Source of the DNA: Sphaerisporangium album
GTDB taxonomy: Bacteria; Actinomycetota; Actinomycetes; Streptosporangiales; Streptosporangiaceae
Direction: 5' to 3'
Length of the DNA: 64,000 nucleotides
Assembly (NCBI RefSeq): GCF_003323745.1
Contig: NZ_QOIL01000005.1
Span: 124,001 to 188,000, forward strand
The position numbers were made by a program, and so were the translations under genes. The notes under the pieces are model-generated. The model made no database searches and was not told where the DNA came from. It saw nothing but the letters and a program-made list of their open reading frames with translations. This document shows, one piece after another, positions 1-8,536 of the stretch (positions are counted from its first letter, which is position 1; each line of letters opens with the position of its first letter).

Positions 1-188
1 AGCTCGGGGATCGCCGACGGCGCGCGCTCGGTGAGCGTGCCGCCGTCCCACAGCGTCTGGTCCTGCGCGGTGCCGGGCGACCAGAGCGCGCCGACGAGCC
101 GCGCGTAGGCCGCGTCGAGCCCGTCGGGCGATGCGCCCGTGAACTCCTCGAGAAGCATTGCTGGCGCGTACGTGGTGTCAACGCTCAT
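1..188 (-). CDS. Partial CDS of unknown function, 3' part beyond the window edge
   Basis: An open frame starts with ATG at 188 and runs off the left edge after 62 codons. The start is supported by a purine-rich AAGGGAA ribosome-binding site six bases upstream. The visible protein begins MSVDTTYAPAMLLEEF and is acidic, with no signal peptide, membrane segment or cofactor motif in this portion, and I do not recognise its family. It is divergent from the solute-binding-protein gene at 321, with a 132-bp gap that holds one copy of the cluster's 16-bp box. It shows that the gene cluster continues to the left of the window. Confidence 0.6.
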   Translation of the reverse strand, partial: MSVDTTYAPAMLLEEFTGASPDGLDAAYARLVGALWSPGTAQDQTLWDGGTLTERAPSAIPE

Positions 189-273
189 GTTAATTCCCTT
201 CGCGCGAAACGCTTCTCAGCATCACACCGGCCCGGCCGCCCGGTCACCTCCGTGCGTGCGGGAAAAACGCAGC

Positions 274-289
274 GCAATAGCGGAGATGC
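274..289 (+). promoter_or_regulatory. Cluster 16-bp box (GCAATnCnggAGATGC), copy 1
   Basis: GCAATAGCGGAGATGC lies 32 bp before the start of the solute-binding-protein gene. Near-identical copies precede the genes at 3338, 9429, 14100 and 22701, and reverse-oriented copies precede the minus-strand genes at 3124, 9289 and 22498. I infer an operator for a shared regulator; the regulator is not identified. Confidence 0.55.
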
Positions 290-320
290 GGCGGGAAAAA
301 GACGGATAAACCATGGGTTC

Positions 321-1745
321 ATGAAGAACAGGATTCCGATCGAAGTATGGGTCCCCGACCTGACGTTTCCCGGCTGGATGGATCGGTGGTATCAGCAGGC
401 CGCCGATTTCGAGAGACTGCACCCCGAGTACCAGGTGGTGGTGCACGGCAAGGATTTCTGGCAGCTTCCCAGGCAGGTCGCGGAGGCCGCCGCGGAAGGG
501 CACGTCCCGGCTCTGTCGGAGTACTACTTCTACATGACGCAGGTGGCGCGCGACTCGCGTCGGCAGGACGGCCGCCCGCTGTTCACCTCGGTGGAGAAGG
601 CCATCGGCGGGCGCACCGAGGTGCTGGGCGAGCCGGTCGTGCTCGACGACATCATCGCTCCGCTGCGCGACTACTACACCCTCGACGGCGACCTGACGTG
701 CATGCCGACCGTGGGCACCACGAGCCTGCTGTACGGCAACACCGACCTGCTGCGGCGCGCGGGCGTGGAGAGCATGCCGCGCACCTGGCAGGAGGTGGAG
801 GAGGTGTGCGCCAGGGTGGCGGCGCTGCGTGACGGCCCCTCCCACGCCATCACGTGGTCCAACCACGGCACGTTCACCCAGCAGGCGCTGGCCACGCAGG
901 GCGGCCTGCTCGTGAACGAGCACAACGGCCGGCTGGGGCGGGCCACGGTCGCCGACCTGGCCTCGCCGGAGATGATGCGCTGGGTGGAGTGGTGGCGCGG
1001 GCTGCACAGGAACGGCCACTACCACTACACCGGCAAGATCCCCGACTGGGCGGGCACGCTGAAGACCTTCGCCGACCAGGACGTGGCGATCCGGATCTCC
1101 TCCTCCAACGACGTCAACTACATGTTCAGAGCCGCGGAGGACAACGGCTTCGACGTCGAGGTGGGCATCTTCCCCTACGACGCGAACGTGCCGTACGTCG
1201 GCAACGCCATCGCCGGCACCGCGCTCTGGATGGCCGAGGGGCTGGACGAGGCGACGCAGGAGGGCGCGCTGGCGTTCCTCATGTACCTGCACAGCCCGCG
1301 CATGGCGGCCGAGCGCCACAAGGCCAACAGCTTCCTGCCGCTCACCCACTCCGCGCACGACCTGCTGGAGGAGGAGGGCTGGTACGCCGCCAACCCGCAC
1401 CACCGGCTGGCCTACGACCACGTCATGCGCTTCCCGACGGGCCAGAGCGGCGTCCCGGCCTCCGAGGGCGCGCTGTTCGGCGACTTCGCCGGCAACCAGG
1501 ACGTGATGACCAGGGCGATCGGCGACGTGCTCAATGGCGCCGACCCGGCCGAGCGCATGGCGTTCGCCACCGTGGAGGCGCAGGAGCTCCTCGACGCCTA
1601 CAACGCCTACGCGCTGTCGTCCGGGTGCCGCGACCCGCGGAACAGCCCGCCGACCAGCCTCAGCGTGGAGGCCTTCAAAGAGATGCGGGCCGGGCGCGAC
1701 TACTCGGCCGCCGACATGGAGGCCGTGGTCAAGCTCCACCGCTGA
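321..1745 (+). CDS. Extracellular solute-binding-protein (family 1) homologue lacking a signal peptide
   Basis: The 474-residue product matches ABC-importer sugar-binding proteins (periplasmic-binding fold, family 1). It starts directly with the mature-type first strand (MKNRIPIEVWVPDL) and has no hydrophobic signal segment and no lipobox cysteine. The ATG at 321 was preferred over the upstream start at 252 because the related broken copy at 19963-20986 aligns from this point. Aromatic-rich stretches such as HYHYTGKIPDWAG near residue 235 resemble ligand-cleft segments. No permease or ATPase gene lies nearby, so a transport role is doubtful; a cytoplasmic binding, chaperone or enzymatic role is possible but unproven. 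It converges on the glycosyltransferase gene across a strong terminator and is preceded by a cluster box. Confidence 0.75.
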   Translation: MKNRIPIEVWVPDLTFPGWMDRWYQQAADFERLHPEYQVVVHGKDFWQLPRQVAEAAAEGHVPALSEYYFYMTQVARDSRRQDGRPLFTSVEKAIGGRTEVLGEPVVLDDIIAPLRDYYTLDGDLTCMPTVGTTSLLYGNTDLLRRAGVESMPRTWQEVEEVCARVAALRDGPSHAITWSNHGTFTQQALATQGGLLVNEHNGRLGRATVADLASPEMMRWVEWWRGLHRNGHYHYTGKIPDWAGTLKTFADQDVAIRISSSNDVNYMFRAAEDNGFDVEVGIFPYDANVPYVGNAIAGTALWMAEGLDEATQEGALAFLMYLHSPRMAAERHKANSFLPLTHSAHDLLEEEGWYAANPHHRLAYDHVMRFPTGQSGVPASEGALFGDFAGNQDVMTRAIGDVLNGADPAERMAFATVEAQELLDAYNAYALSSGCRDPRNSPPTSLSVEAFKEMRAGRDYSAADMEAVVKLHR

Positions 1746-1764
1746 CACCCGCCGGAGCAGCGCG

Positions 1765-1801
1765 AAGGGGCCGCGGACCTGATGAAGGTCCGCGGCCCCT
1801 T
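1765..1801. terminator. Bidirectional hairpin terminator
   Basis: Two 16-base arms (AAGGGGCCGCGGACCT and its exact complement) flank a five-base loop. It lies between the convergent genes ending at 1745 and 1829. Confidence 0.85.
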
Positions 1802-1828
1802 GTCGATGCGGCTGCAGGCGCGGCCTGG

Positions 1829-3124
1829 TCAGCGGTGCATCGCGGTGAGCTTCTCCAAGGTGGGCACGATGTCGGCGGGGCCCGGCCGGTCCAGCCACTC
1901 CTGGTGCACGGCGGCGGCGCCGTCGCGGTAGCGGGGGTCCTCCAGCGCCGTGACGATCGCGGCCCTGATCTCCTCGACCGACTGCTTCTGGTGGTCGAGG
2001 CGGAGCCCGGCGTCGCGCGACTCCAGGTAGGCGATCGCGAGCTTGGACAGGATGTTCCGCTCGGCCATCTTGCTGTTCTCTCCGTCGACCACGATGACGC
2101 GCTGCGGCTCGTCCGTGTCGCCGACGAGCTGCGGCACCCCGGCGGCGACCGAGGCCCAGAACGTGCCGCTGGAGCCGTGGTTGATGCTGGCCGAGCAGGT
2201 CGGCAGCAGCTGCAGCAGCGGGACGTAGTCCACGGTGCGGACGTTGGAGGGGATCGAGGAGATGCCTTCGAGCTGGTCGGCGTTGAGCGTGGCGACCAGC
2301 TCGACATCCAGGTCGGCGACCGCCTCGAAGATCTTCGGCGCGCGCCACTCGCCCTTGTGGTACGCCCTGGTGGACAGCCCGACCGAAAGGGCCACGCGCG
2401 GGCGGCGCGGCTTGTCGTACAGCCAGGAGGGCTTGACGCCGCCGCCGTTGTACGGGCTCCAGCGCACGGGCACCGCGGCCAGGTCGCGCGACAGGCGCAT
2501 CTCGCGCGGCATCGGGTCGATGGTGAACTGGCCGACAAGCAGCTCGCTGTCCACTTCGACGCCGTAGTGCTCGGCCAGCGGGCGTACCGCCCTCGCCAGC
2601 GGGTCCACGGGCGGCGTGGCCTGCCTGGCGTACAGCTCGACGGCCCAGCCGCTGTAGTCGGGCGCCATCAGGACCCGGCCGTGTGCGGCGCCTGCCACTT
2701 TGGCCGCCACGGCGCCGGCGGGGAACCACGGGTCCCACAGCACAAGGTCGGGCCGCCACGTGCGGGCGAACTCGACCAGCGCCTTGTTCTGCGCGCTCGG
2801 CACGCGCGGGAGCTGGAACCTGACCCCCATGAGGTAGTACTGGAAGAACACGTCCCAGGTGTCGCGCTCGTCCTGCGTCACCTGCAGGGCCGTGGCCAGG
2901 CGCTCCATCTCCTCCGGGTCGGGCGGCAGGTCGTCGCGGACCCACCCGCTGGTGTCGGGCTCGCCGCACGTGACGGCCGTCAGGCCCGCCGCCACGATGT
3001 CGTCGGCCGCGCCGGGCGGACAGGCCACGACGACCTCGTGCCCGGCGAGCTGCAGCGCCTGCGCGTACGGCACGGCGGGGTAGAGGTGGCACGTCTGTGG
3101 CCACACAGTGAGCATGATTCGCAT
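1829..3124 (-). CDS. Glycosyltransferase, DesVII/EryCIII-like (GT1 family)
   Basis: The 431-residue protein has the GT-B layout of antibiotic glycosyltransferases. The N-terminal acceptor domain begins MRIMLTVWPQTCHLYPAVPY, and the C-terminal nucleotide-sugar domain carries the NHGSSGTFWASVAAGVPQ signature near residue 340. Its closest look-alikes are the macrolide and enediyne glycosyltransferases, many of which need a P450-like helper protein. No such helper is in the window; the P450 at 4378 has its heme ligand and looks like a true enzyme. It would transfer a sugar made by the nucleotide-sugar genes of this cluster. It is divergent from the UDP-glucuronate-decarboxylase-like gene at 3338, with an inverted pair of cluster boxes between them. 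Confidence 0.85.
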   Translation of the reverse strand: MRIMLTVWPQTCHLYPAVPYAQALQLAGHEVVVACPPGAADDIVAAGLTAVTCGEPDTSGWVRDDLPPDPEEMERLATALQVTQDERDTWDVFFQYYLMGVRFQLPRVPSAQNKALVEFARTWRPDLVLWDPWFPAGAVAAKVAGAAHGRVLMAPDYSGWAVELYARQATPPVDPLARAVRPLAEHYGVEVDSELLVGQFTIDPMPREMRLSRDLAAVPVRWSPYNGGGVKPSWLYDKPRRPRVALSVGLSTRAYHKGEWRAPKIFEAVADLDVELVATLNADQLEGISSIPSNVRTVDYVPLLQLLPTCSASINHGSSGTFWASVAAGVPQLVGDTDEPQRVIVVDGENSKMAERNILSKLAIAYLESRDAGLRLDHQKQSVEEIRAAIVTALEDPRYRDGAAAVHQEWLDRPGPADIVPTLEKLTAMHR

Positions 3125-3196
3125 CTAGCGCTCCCTCGCGAACTCCTCGATGGAGTGGAATTCCCCTAACCAGTATCAGTCTCCGGAATTGGCGAT

Positions 3197-3237
3197 GCAT
3201 CTCCTGACGTGCCGGTTTCCGGCAATGCAGGAGATGC
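3197..3237. promoter_or_regulatory. Inverted pair of cluster boxes in a divergent promoter region
   Basis: The minus-strand box GCACGTCAGGAGATGC (3197-3212) and the plus-strand box GCAATGCAGGAGATGC (3222-3237) face outward. Together they form an inverted repeat whose outer ten bases (GCATCTCCTG) and inner six bases (TGCCGG) pair perfectly around a three-base centre. One box faces the glycosyltransferase gene and the other the sugar-nucleotide gene. Confidence 0.65.
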
Positions 3238-3337
3238 GGGACGGCGGCGGAACGAGTTGTTCTTTTGTTTATCCATGCCATTTCTCAGAGGGAGAGTCTC
3301 ATGCGTTTTTCCGCCGACCATTCGAGGATGCTCTGAC

Positions 3338-4312
3338 ATGGCGGGCGCACGCGCGGTCGTGACCGGCGGCTCCGGCTTCATCGGCAGGCATCTGGTGCGG
3401 GCGCTGCTCGCCCGCGGCGACGAGGTGACGGTCTTCGACCGCGAGCCTGACCCGCTGGTGCGCACGGTCGTCGGCGACATCCGCGACGAGGCGCGGCTGG
3501 CCGAGGCCATCGGCCCGGGGGCGGACGTCGTCTACCACCTGGCCGCCGAGGTCGGGGTGGACCGCTACCTGGACCGCCCCCTCGATGTGATCGACGTCAA
3601 CTTCCAGGGCACCAGGAACGTGCTGGAGCGGGCCGTCGCGGCCGGCGCGCGCGTGGTGGTCGCCAGCACCAGCGAGGTGTTCGGCAAGAACCCCGCCGTG
3701 CCGTGGGCGGAGGACGCCGACCGGGTGCTCGGCTCCACCGCCGCCGACCGCTGGACCTACTCCTCGGCCAAGGCGATGTCCGAGCACCTCACGCTGGCGT
3801 TCTGCCGGCAACACGGGCTGGACGCGGCGATCGTGCGCTACTTCAACGCCTACGGCCCCGGCCAGCGGCCCGCCTTCGTCATGAGCCGCACCGTGCACCG
3901 GGCGCTCAACGGGCAGCCGCTCGCGGTCTACGACGGCGGCCGGCAGACCCGGTGCTTCACGTACGTGGCGGACGCGGTGGCCGGCACGCTGCTGGTCGCC
4001 GACAGGGGCGGCGCCGGCGAGGTGTTCAACCTGGGCAGCATGACCGAGAGCACCGTGCGCGAGGCGATCACCACGGTCGCGGCGCTGACCGGGGCCAGGA
4101 CCGTCGAGGTGGACGCGCGCGCCGCCCTGGGCCCCGCCTACGAGGACGTGCCACGGCGCGTGCCCGACAGCACCAAGGCGCGCAGGCTGCTCGGGTGGGA
4201 GGCGACGACCCCGCTGGCAGAGGGCGTCGCACGGACCATTGAGTGGGCCAGGGCGAACCCGTGGTGGCTGGCCGTCCCCGACTCCGGCGTCCCCGTGGCC
4301 GCCGCGAGCTGA
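3338..4312 (+). CDS. NAD-dependent sugar-nucleotide SDR, UDP-glucuronate decarboxylase-like
   Basis: The 324-residue extended SDR has the Rossmann motif TGGSGFIG at the N terminus, the STSEVFG strand with its catalytic-region acid, the RWTYSSAK active-site segment (Tyr and Lys) and a QTRCFTYVAD stretch typical of UDP-glucuronate decarboxylases and their relatives. With the UDP-glucose dehydrogenase at 21152 it would convert UDP-glucose via UDP-glucuronate to a UDP-pentose, as CalS8/CalS9 do for the calicheamicin aminopentose. A 4-epimerase is the main alternative. ATG 3338 follows GAGG. An in-frame upstream extension from 3209 was rejected because it overlaps the promoter and box region. Confidence 0.75.
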   Translation: MAGARAVVTGGSGFIGRHLVRALLARGDEVTVFDREPDPLVRTVVGDIRDEARLAEAIGPGADVVYHLAAEVGVDRYLDRPLDVIDVNFQGTRNVLERAVAAGARVVVASTSEVFGKNPAVPWAEDADRVLGSTAADRWTYSSAKAMSEHLTLAFCRQHGLDAAIVRYFNAYGPGQRPAFVMSRTVHRALNGQPLAVYDGGRQTRCFTYVADAVAGTLLVADRGGAGEVFNLGSMTESTVREAITTVAALTGARTVEVDARAALGPAYEDVPRRVPDSTKARRLLGWEATTPLAEGVARTIEWARANPWWLAVPDSGVPVAAAS

Positions 4313-4329
4313 CCGCATCACGCCGACCG

Positions 4330-4374
4330 CATGACAGAGCCTCCGCACCCGGATGGTGCGGAGGCTCTGTCATG
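4330..4374. terminator. Bidirectional hairpin terminator
   Basis: Perfect 20-base arms (CATGACAGAGCCTCCGCACC and its complement) surround a five-base loop. It lies between the convergent SDR (ends 4312) and P450 (ends 4378) genes. Confidence 0.9.
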
Positions 4375-4377
4375 TGT

Positions 4378-5619
4378 CTAGGAGACCGTCGCGGGAACCG
4401 GGGCGTTGAGGCGCACGGGAAGCGCCCGGTGCCCGTTCATGATGAACGTCGGCAGCGGCGCCAGGTCCTGCTTGTCCACCGCCAGGCTGAGGTTGGGGAA
4501 CCGCTCGAACAGCGACGACAGCCCGATCGCGGCGACCGCCCTGGCGATGGAGACGCCGAGGCAGTAGTGCGGGCCGTACCCGAACGAGAGGTGCTCCTTG
4601 TTCGGCCGGGTGATGTCGAAGGTGCCCGCGTCCTCGCCGTGCAGGGCCGGGTCGCGGCCCACCGCGGCGTAGTTGATCAGGATCGGGTCGCCCTGGGGGA
4701 TGGTGACGCCGTCGAGGTGGATGTCCGTGACGGCGTACCGCAGCGGCAGGTGCGCCAGCGGTGACTCCACCCGCAGGACCTCGTCGATCACGTCGTCCCA
4801 GGTGGACTGGCCCGACTTGACCAGCTCGAGCTGCTCGGGGTTGGAGAGCAGAGCGGTGATCGCGTTGTCGAAGAAGTTGATCGTGGTCTCCGAGCCCGCA
4901 CCGAGGATCGCGAAGATCGTGTCGGTGAGCTCGACCTCCGACAGCCGCGAACCGTCGGTGTCGCGCGCGGTCACCAGGTCGGTGGTGATGTCCTCGCCCG
5001 GGTTCTGCCGCTTCTCCGCGATCAGCTCGGCCATGGCGCCGCGCCAGCCGGACAGGATCGCCTGCGCCTGCTCCGGCGTGACCGTGGTGTCCACCATCAT
5101 GTCGATGACCTTGGCGGTGGCCGCCCGCGCCTCCTCCGACATGCCGATCAGGTCCGCGACCAGCATGGCCGGCAGCGGATAGGCGAACCGCTCCCGCAGG
5201 TCGACCACCTCGCCGGGCTCCGTCGCCGCCAGCGCGTCCAGGAGCTGGTTCGTCAGCGCCGTGATGCGCGGTTTGATCGCCTCGGTCCTGCGCGGCGTGA
5301 AGGCCTTGCCGACAATCCGGCGCAGCCGGACGTGGTCCTTGCCGTACGCGGTGACCATGTTGTCCATGGCGATCCAGCTGATCATCTCCCAGTCGGGCGG
5401 GATCTCGCCGTTGATGAACGCGGGCCAGTGGTTGCGCGCGCTCTTGGTGACGTTGGGCTCGGCGAGCAACTGCCTGACCGCCTCGTGGGTGTTGACCGAC
5501 CAGGCGAGCACCCCACCGGGGAGCTCCACCTGGACGGCGTGGCCCTGAGCGCGCAGGAAGTCGGTTTCCGCATGGATGTCACGGCCGGTGGTGTCGAGAA
5601 CGGGGCAGCGTCTTTCCAC
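4378..5619 (-). CDS. Cytochrome P450 monooxygenase
   Basis: The 413-residue class I bacterial P450 has all key motifs: the I-helix oxygen-binding AGSETT, the K-helix EVLR (ExxR), and the heme loop [10 protein letters not shown] with the thiolate cysteine near residue 353. It is therefore likely an active oxygenase rather than a P450-like glycosyltransferase helper. The GTG start at 5619 is preceded by GGGAG. It is the last gene of a minus-strand series SDR, acyltransferase, MFS pump, P450, with 36 bp to the MFS gene, so co-transcription is likely. The substrate is not evident; hydroxylation of the aglycone, a sugar amine or the aromatic side unit are all possible. Confidence 0.9.
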   Translation of the reverse strand: MERRCPVLDTTGRDIHAETDFLRAQGHAVQVELPGGVLAWSVNTHEAVRQLLAEPNVTKSARNHWPAFINGEIPPDWEMISWIAMDNMVTAYGKDHVRLRRIVGKAFTPRRTEAIKPRITALTNQLLDALAATEPGEVVDLRERFAYPLPAMLVADLIGMSEEARAATAKVIDMMVDTTVTPEQAQAILSGWRGAMAELIAEKRQNPGEDITTDLVTARDTDGSRLSEVELTDTIFAILGAGSETTINFFDNAITALLSNPEQLELVKSGQSTWDDVIDEVLRVESPLAHLPLRYAVTDIHLDGVTIPQGDPILINYAAVGRDPALHGEDAGTFDITRPNKEHLSFGYGPHYCLGVSIARAVAAIGLSSLFERFPNLSLAVDKQDLAPLPTFIMNGHRALPVRLNAPVPATVS

Positions 5620-5655
5620 GGTGGTCTCCCATAGAACTCAGCGATTCGGATGGTG

Positions 5656-7245
5656 TTAGGTCTTGGCCGACGCGGGCTCCTCGGCGGCGTCCGCGGAAGG
5701 CTCCTCGGAAGGCTCCTCCATGGCCTGCTCGGAAGCCGGCGGCACCTTCCTGAGCGTGATCAGTGCGACGGCGGCCAGGCACAGGGCCAGCACCGCGCTG
5801 ACGCCGGTGGCGGCGTTGACCGCCGAGGTGAAGGCCTCACGTCCGGCGGCGAGCAGCTCGGCGGCCACGGGCGCGGCCACCTGCTGGGCCGCGTTGATCG
5901 CGCCCGTGATGCCCTCGCTCGCGGTGTCCGCGAGGGCGGGCGGCACGGACGGGGGCAGCGTGCCGGCGATCTGCACGCTGTAGACGGCGGTGCCGACGCT
6001 GCCCAGCGCGGCCACGCCGAGCGCGATGCCCAGCTCGCCGCCCGTCTCGGAGACCGCGGAGGCCGAGCCCGCCCGCTCGGGCGGGACGGAGCCGAAGATC
6101 AACGAGTTGCCGAGCGCGCCCATCGGCCCCGCGCCGAGCGAGCCGATGATCATGCCGGTCAGCACGATGCCCACGCCGGAGGTGACGTCGATCTGGCTCA
6201 GCACGAAGTAGCCGGCCGCCACGACGACCAGGCCCGCCGCGATGACGTACCCGGGGCGCAGCTTGCGCGCGATCACGGGGGCCAGCAGCACGCCGGCGAT
6301 GGTGGCCGCGGTCGAGGGCAGCACCCACAGGCCCGTCTGCAGCGGCGACAGGCCGACCACGGTCTGCAGGAACATGCTGACCAGGAAGAAGCTGCCGTTG
6401 ACGATGCCGCCGAGAACCATGATCGACACCGCGGCCCGGAAGATCGGCAGCTTGAACAGCTTCAGGTCCAGCAGCGGCGAGTCCAGCCTGCGCTGCCGCC
6501 GCACGAACGCCACGCCGAAGGCGAGGCCCACCACGATGGCGACGGCGTACCAGGGCTGCCAGCCGTGCTTGGCGAACTCCTTCAGCCCGTAGACGAAGGG
6601 CAGGATGGCCGCCAGCGACAGCGCGACGCTGGGCAGGTCGAGCCGGCCGCCCTCGGGGTCGCGGTGCTCGGGCAGCAGCGCGGGCCCGGTCGCGAGCAGC
6701 AGCGCCATGACCGGCACGGCCAGCAGGAACACCGAGCCCCACCAGAAGTTCTCCAGCATCACGCCGCCGACCACGGGGCCGAGCGCGACGCCGCCCATGA
6801 AGCAGGCCATCCAGACCGAGATGGCGGTGCCCATCTGCGCGGGGTCCTTGAAGATGGTGGCGATCAGCGACATCGTCGACGGCATGATCGTCGCGCCCGC
6901 GACGCCGAGCAGGGCGCGGGAGATGATGAGCATCTCGGCGCTGGAGGAGTAGGCGGCCAGCACCGACGCGGCGGTGAAGGCGGCCGCGCCGATGAGCAGC
7001 AGCTTGCGCCGCCCGATCAGGTCACCGAGCCGGCCCATGGTGACCAGGAGGCCGCCGATGACGAAGCCGTAGATGTCGGTGATCCAGAGCTGCTGGGTCA
7101 GCGAGGCCCCCAGGTCCGAGCTGAGGTGGGGGAGCGCCAGGTAGAGCACGCTCATGTCGATCGAGAGCAGCAGCGTCGGCAGGGCCAGGATGGCCAGCGC
7201 CAGCCAGTCGCGGGTGCCGGCCTTCGCCGGTGCGTTCATGTCCAT
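5656..7245 (-). CDS. MFS drug efflux transporter, DHA2 (14-helix) family
   Basis: The 529-residue membrane protein has the MFS motif A (GRLGDLIGRRK) between helices 2 and 3, the antiporter motif C (GPVVGG) in helix 5, and about 14 hydrophobic segments, as in EmrB/SmvA-type proton-driven exporters. The C-terminal 25 residues are a Glu/Ala-rich cytoplasmic tail. It sits 14 bp downstream of the acyltransferase gene and upstream of the P450, inside the same operon. Placement inside a biosynthetic cluster points to product export and self-resistance, which is an inference from context. Confidence 0.9.
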   Translation of the reverse strand: MDMNAPAKAGTRDWLALAILALPTLLLSIDMSVLYLALPHLSSDLGASLTQQLWITDIYGFVIGGLLVTMGRLGDLIGRRKLLLIGAAAFTAASVLAAYSSSAEMLIISRALLGVAGATIMPSTMSLIATIFKDPAQMGTAISVWMACFMGGVALGPVVGGVMLENFWWGSVFLLAVPVMALLLATGPALLPEHRDPEGGRLDLPSVALSLAAILPFVYGLKEFAKHGWQPWYAVAIVVGLAFGVAFVRRQRRLDSPLLDLKLFKLPIFRAAVSIMVLGGIVNGSFFLVSMFLQTVVGLSPLQTGLWVLPSTAATIAGVLLAPVIARKLRPGYVIAAGLVVVAAGYFVLSQIDVTSGVGIVLTGMIIGSLGAGPMGALGNSLIFGSVPPERAGSASAVSETGGELGIALGVAALGSVGTAVYSVQIAGTLPPSVPPALADTASEGITGAINAAQQVAAPVAAELLAAGREAFTSAVNAATGVSAVLALCLAAVALITLRKVPPASEQAMEEPSEEPSADAAEEPASAKT

Positions 7246-7259
7246 CTAGGTCCCCTCTC

Positions 7260-8435
7260 TCAGTTGGACAGCGCGCCGGCGGGCGCCTGCTCGGCGGGCC
7301 CCGGCTGGACCGGAGGCTTGCGGGATCTGCTCCAGTACTTCATGGCCGGGCGCTCCACCAGCGTGTGGAGCAGCCAGCCCGTCACGACGGTGACGCCGGC
7401 GAGCGCGATTATGAGCAGCGTGCCGCCCACGGGCCCGTACTCCGCCTTGCCGAGCACCGCCTCGCGCAGCCAGTACAGGACGATGGCCTGGGTCAGGTAG
7501 AAGCCGAAGGAGATCTGTCCCAGCCAGACCATCGGCCTGGTGCCGAAGAAGGTCTTCCTGCCCTCCAGGTTGGCCTTGGCGAAGGTGCCGATGGCCAGCG
7601 CGAAGGGGATGGCTGTCACCAGGGAGACGCTGTAGGGCCAGGGGATGTACAGCGTGGCCGCGTACGCGATCACCATCAGCGCCATCACGGGGAGCACCCC
7701 GATGCGCGGCCACCTGCCCGCGGCGACGATCCTGGCCAGGATCATGCCGAGCACGAACTCGAACAGCCGCACGGGCGGGAACAGGTAGATGAACCAGAAC
7801 TGCGGCAGCGACAGCGCCTCGCCCGGGTACTTGGGCGCGTCGGGCAGCAGCGTCAGCGTGACCAGGCATACGAGTGCCATGCCGACGAAGGCCAGCCCCG
7901 CCCACAGCCACAGCCGGTTGTCGGCGATCTTCCTGATCGGGATGATGAGCGCGGGGAAGAGCAGGTAGAACAGCATCTCCGCGCTCAGCGACCAGGCCGG
8001 CATGTTCGCGCCGCCCCAGATGGCGTTGTCGTTGACGAAGACGTTGAGCAGCAGCAGGTTCGGCAGGCCCCACAGAAGCGTGTACGAGCCGGCGAACAGC
8101 AGCATGGCAAGCGCCCACGTCACCACGTGGTTCGGCATGATCTTCACGACGCGGCGCCGGTAGTAGGCGCTGATCCGGTCACCGGGCTTGGCCGCCCACG
8201 TGATCACGAAGCCGCTCAGAATGAAGAAGAACGACACTCCGATGGAACCGCCGGGATACAGCAGCCACATCAGCTGCTGGGTGATGCCGTCGTCCGCGTA
8301 CGGAGTGGCCATATTCTGGTTCCCCTGTGTGAAGGGGAAGATGACGTGACTCAGGAAGACCAGTAACGCGGCGATGATGCGCATTCCCGTTAGTGCGGGC
8401 AGATCTCCGCGCACGGCAGGGGGGGTGGAGGTCAC
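7260..8435 (-). CDS. Membrane acyltransferase (acyltransferase_3 family)
   Basis: The roughly 391-residue polytopic protein belongs to the acyltransferase_3 family, which moves acyl groups onto sugar hydroxyls or macrolides (for example macrolide 3-O-acyltransferases). The early conserved segment ALTGMRIIAALLVFLSHV carries the family's catalytic-region histidine, followed by GGSIGVSFFFILSGFV and about ten hydrophobic segments. The GTG at 8435 was chosen because AAAGGAG lies six bases upstream; an in-frame ATG-less extension to 8498 has no ribosome-binding site. It probably acylates a sugar or the aglycone of the cluster product. Confidence 0.85.
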   Translation of the reverse strand: MTSTPPAVRGDLPALTGMRIIAALLVFLSHVIFPFTQGNQNMATPYADDGITQQLMWLLYPGGSIGVSFFFILSGFVITWAAKPGDRISAYYRRRVVKIMPNHVVTWALAMLLFAGSYTLLWGLPNLLLLNVFVNDNAIWGGANMPAWSLSAEMLFYLLFPALIIPIRKIADNRLWLWAGLAFVGMALVCLVTLTLLPDAPKYPGEALSLPQFWFIYLFPPVRLFEFVLGMILARIVAAGRWPRIGVLPVMALMVIAYAATLYIPWPYSVSLVTAIPFALAIGTFAKANLEGRKTFFGTRPMVWLGQISFGFYLTQAIVLYWLREAVLGKAEYGPVGGTLLIIALAGVTVVTGWLLHTLVERPAMKYWSRSRKPPVQPGPAEQAPAGALSN

Positions 8436-8536
8436 GATGGGCTCCTTTCTCTCAGAATGCCCTGCTCCAACTTTTGTGCGGCCATCTGCCCGCCGCAACT
8501 CGCCACGTGCGGACTTCGAATGAGCAGGCCGCCGGA

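Noticed and set aside
222-3281. Long minus-strand open frame of over 1000 codons across the solute-binding and glycosyltransferase genes
   Set aside because: It is in antisense and out-of-frame register to two well-supported genes and is made of Arg/Ala/Gly/Pro-rich sequence, a common by-product of high third-position GC.
4378-5619. P450 as a DesVIII/EryCII-type glycosyltransferase helper
   Set aside because: It keeps the heme-ligand cysteine, the ExxR motif and the I-helix AGxxT, whereas helper proteins lack the heme cysteine.
5650-7500. Long plus-strand open frame antisense to the MFS pump
   Set aside because: Composition is Gly/Arg/Gln/Asp-rich without motifs, while the minus strand encodes a clear 14-helix transporter.
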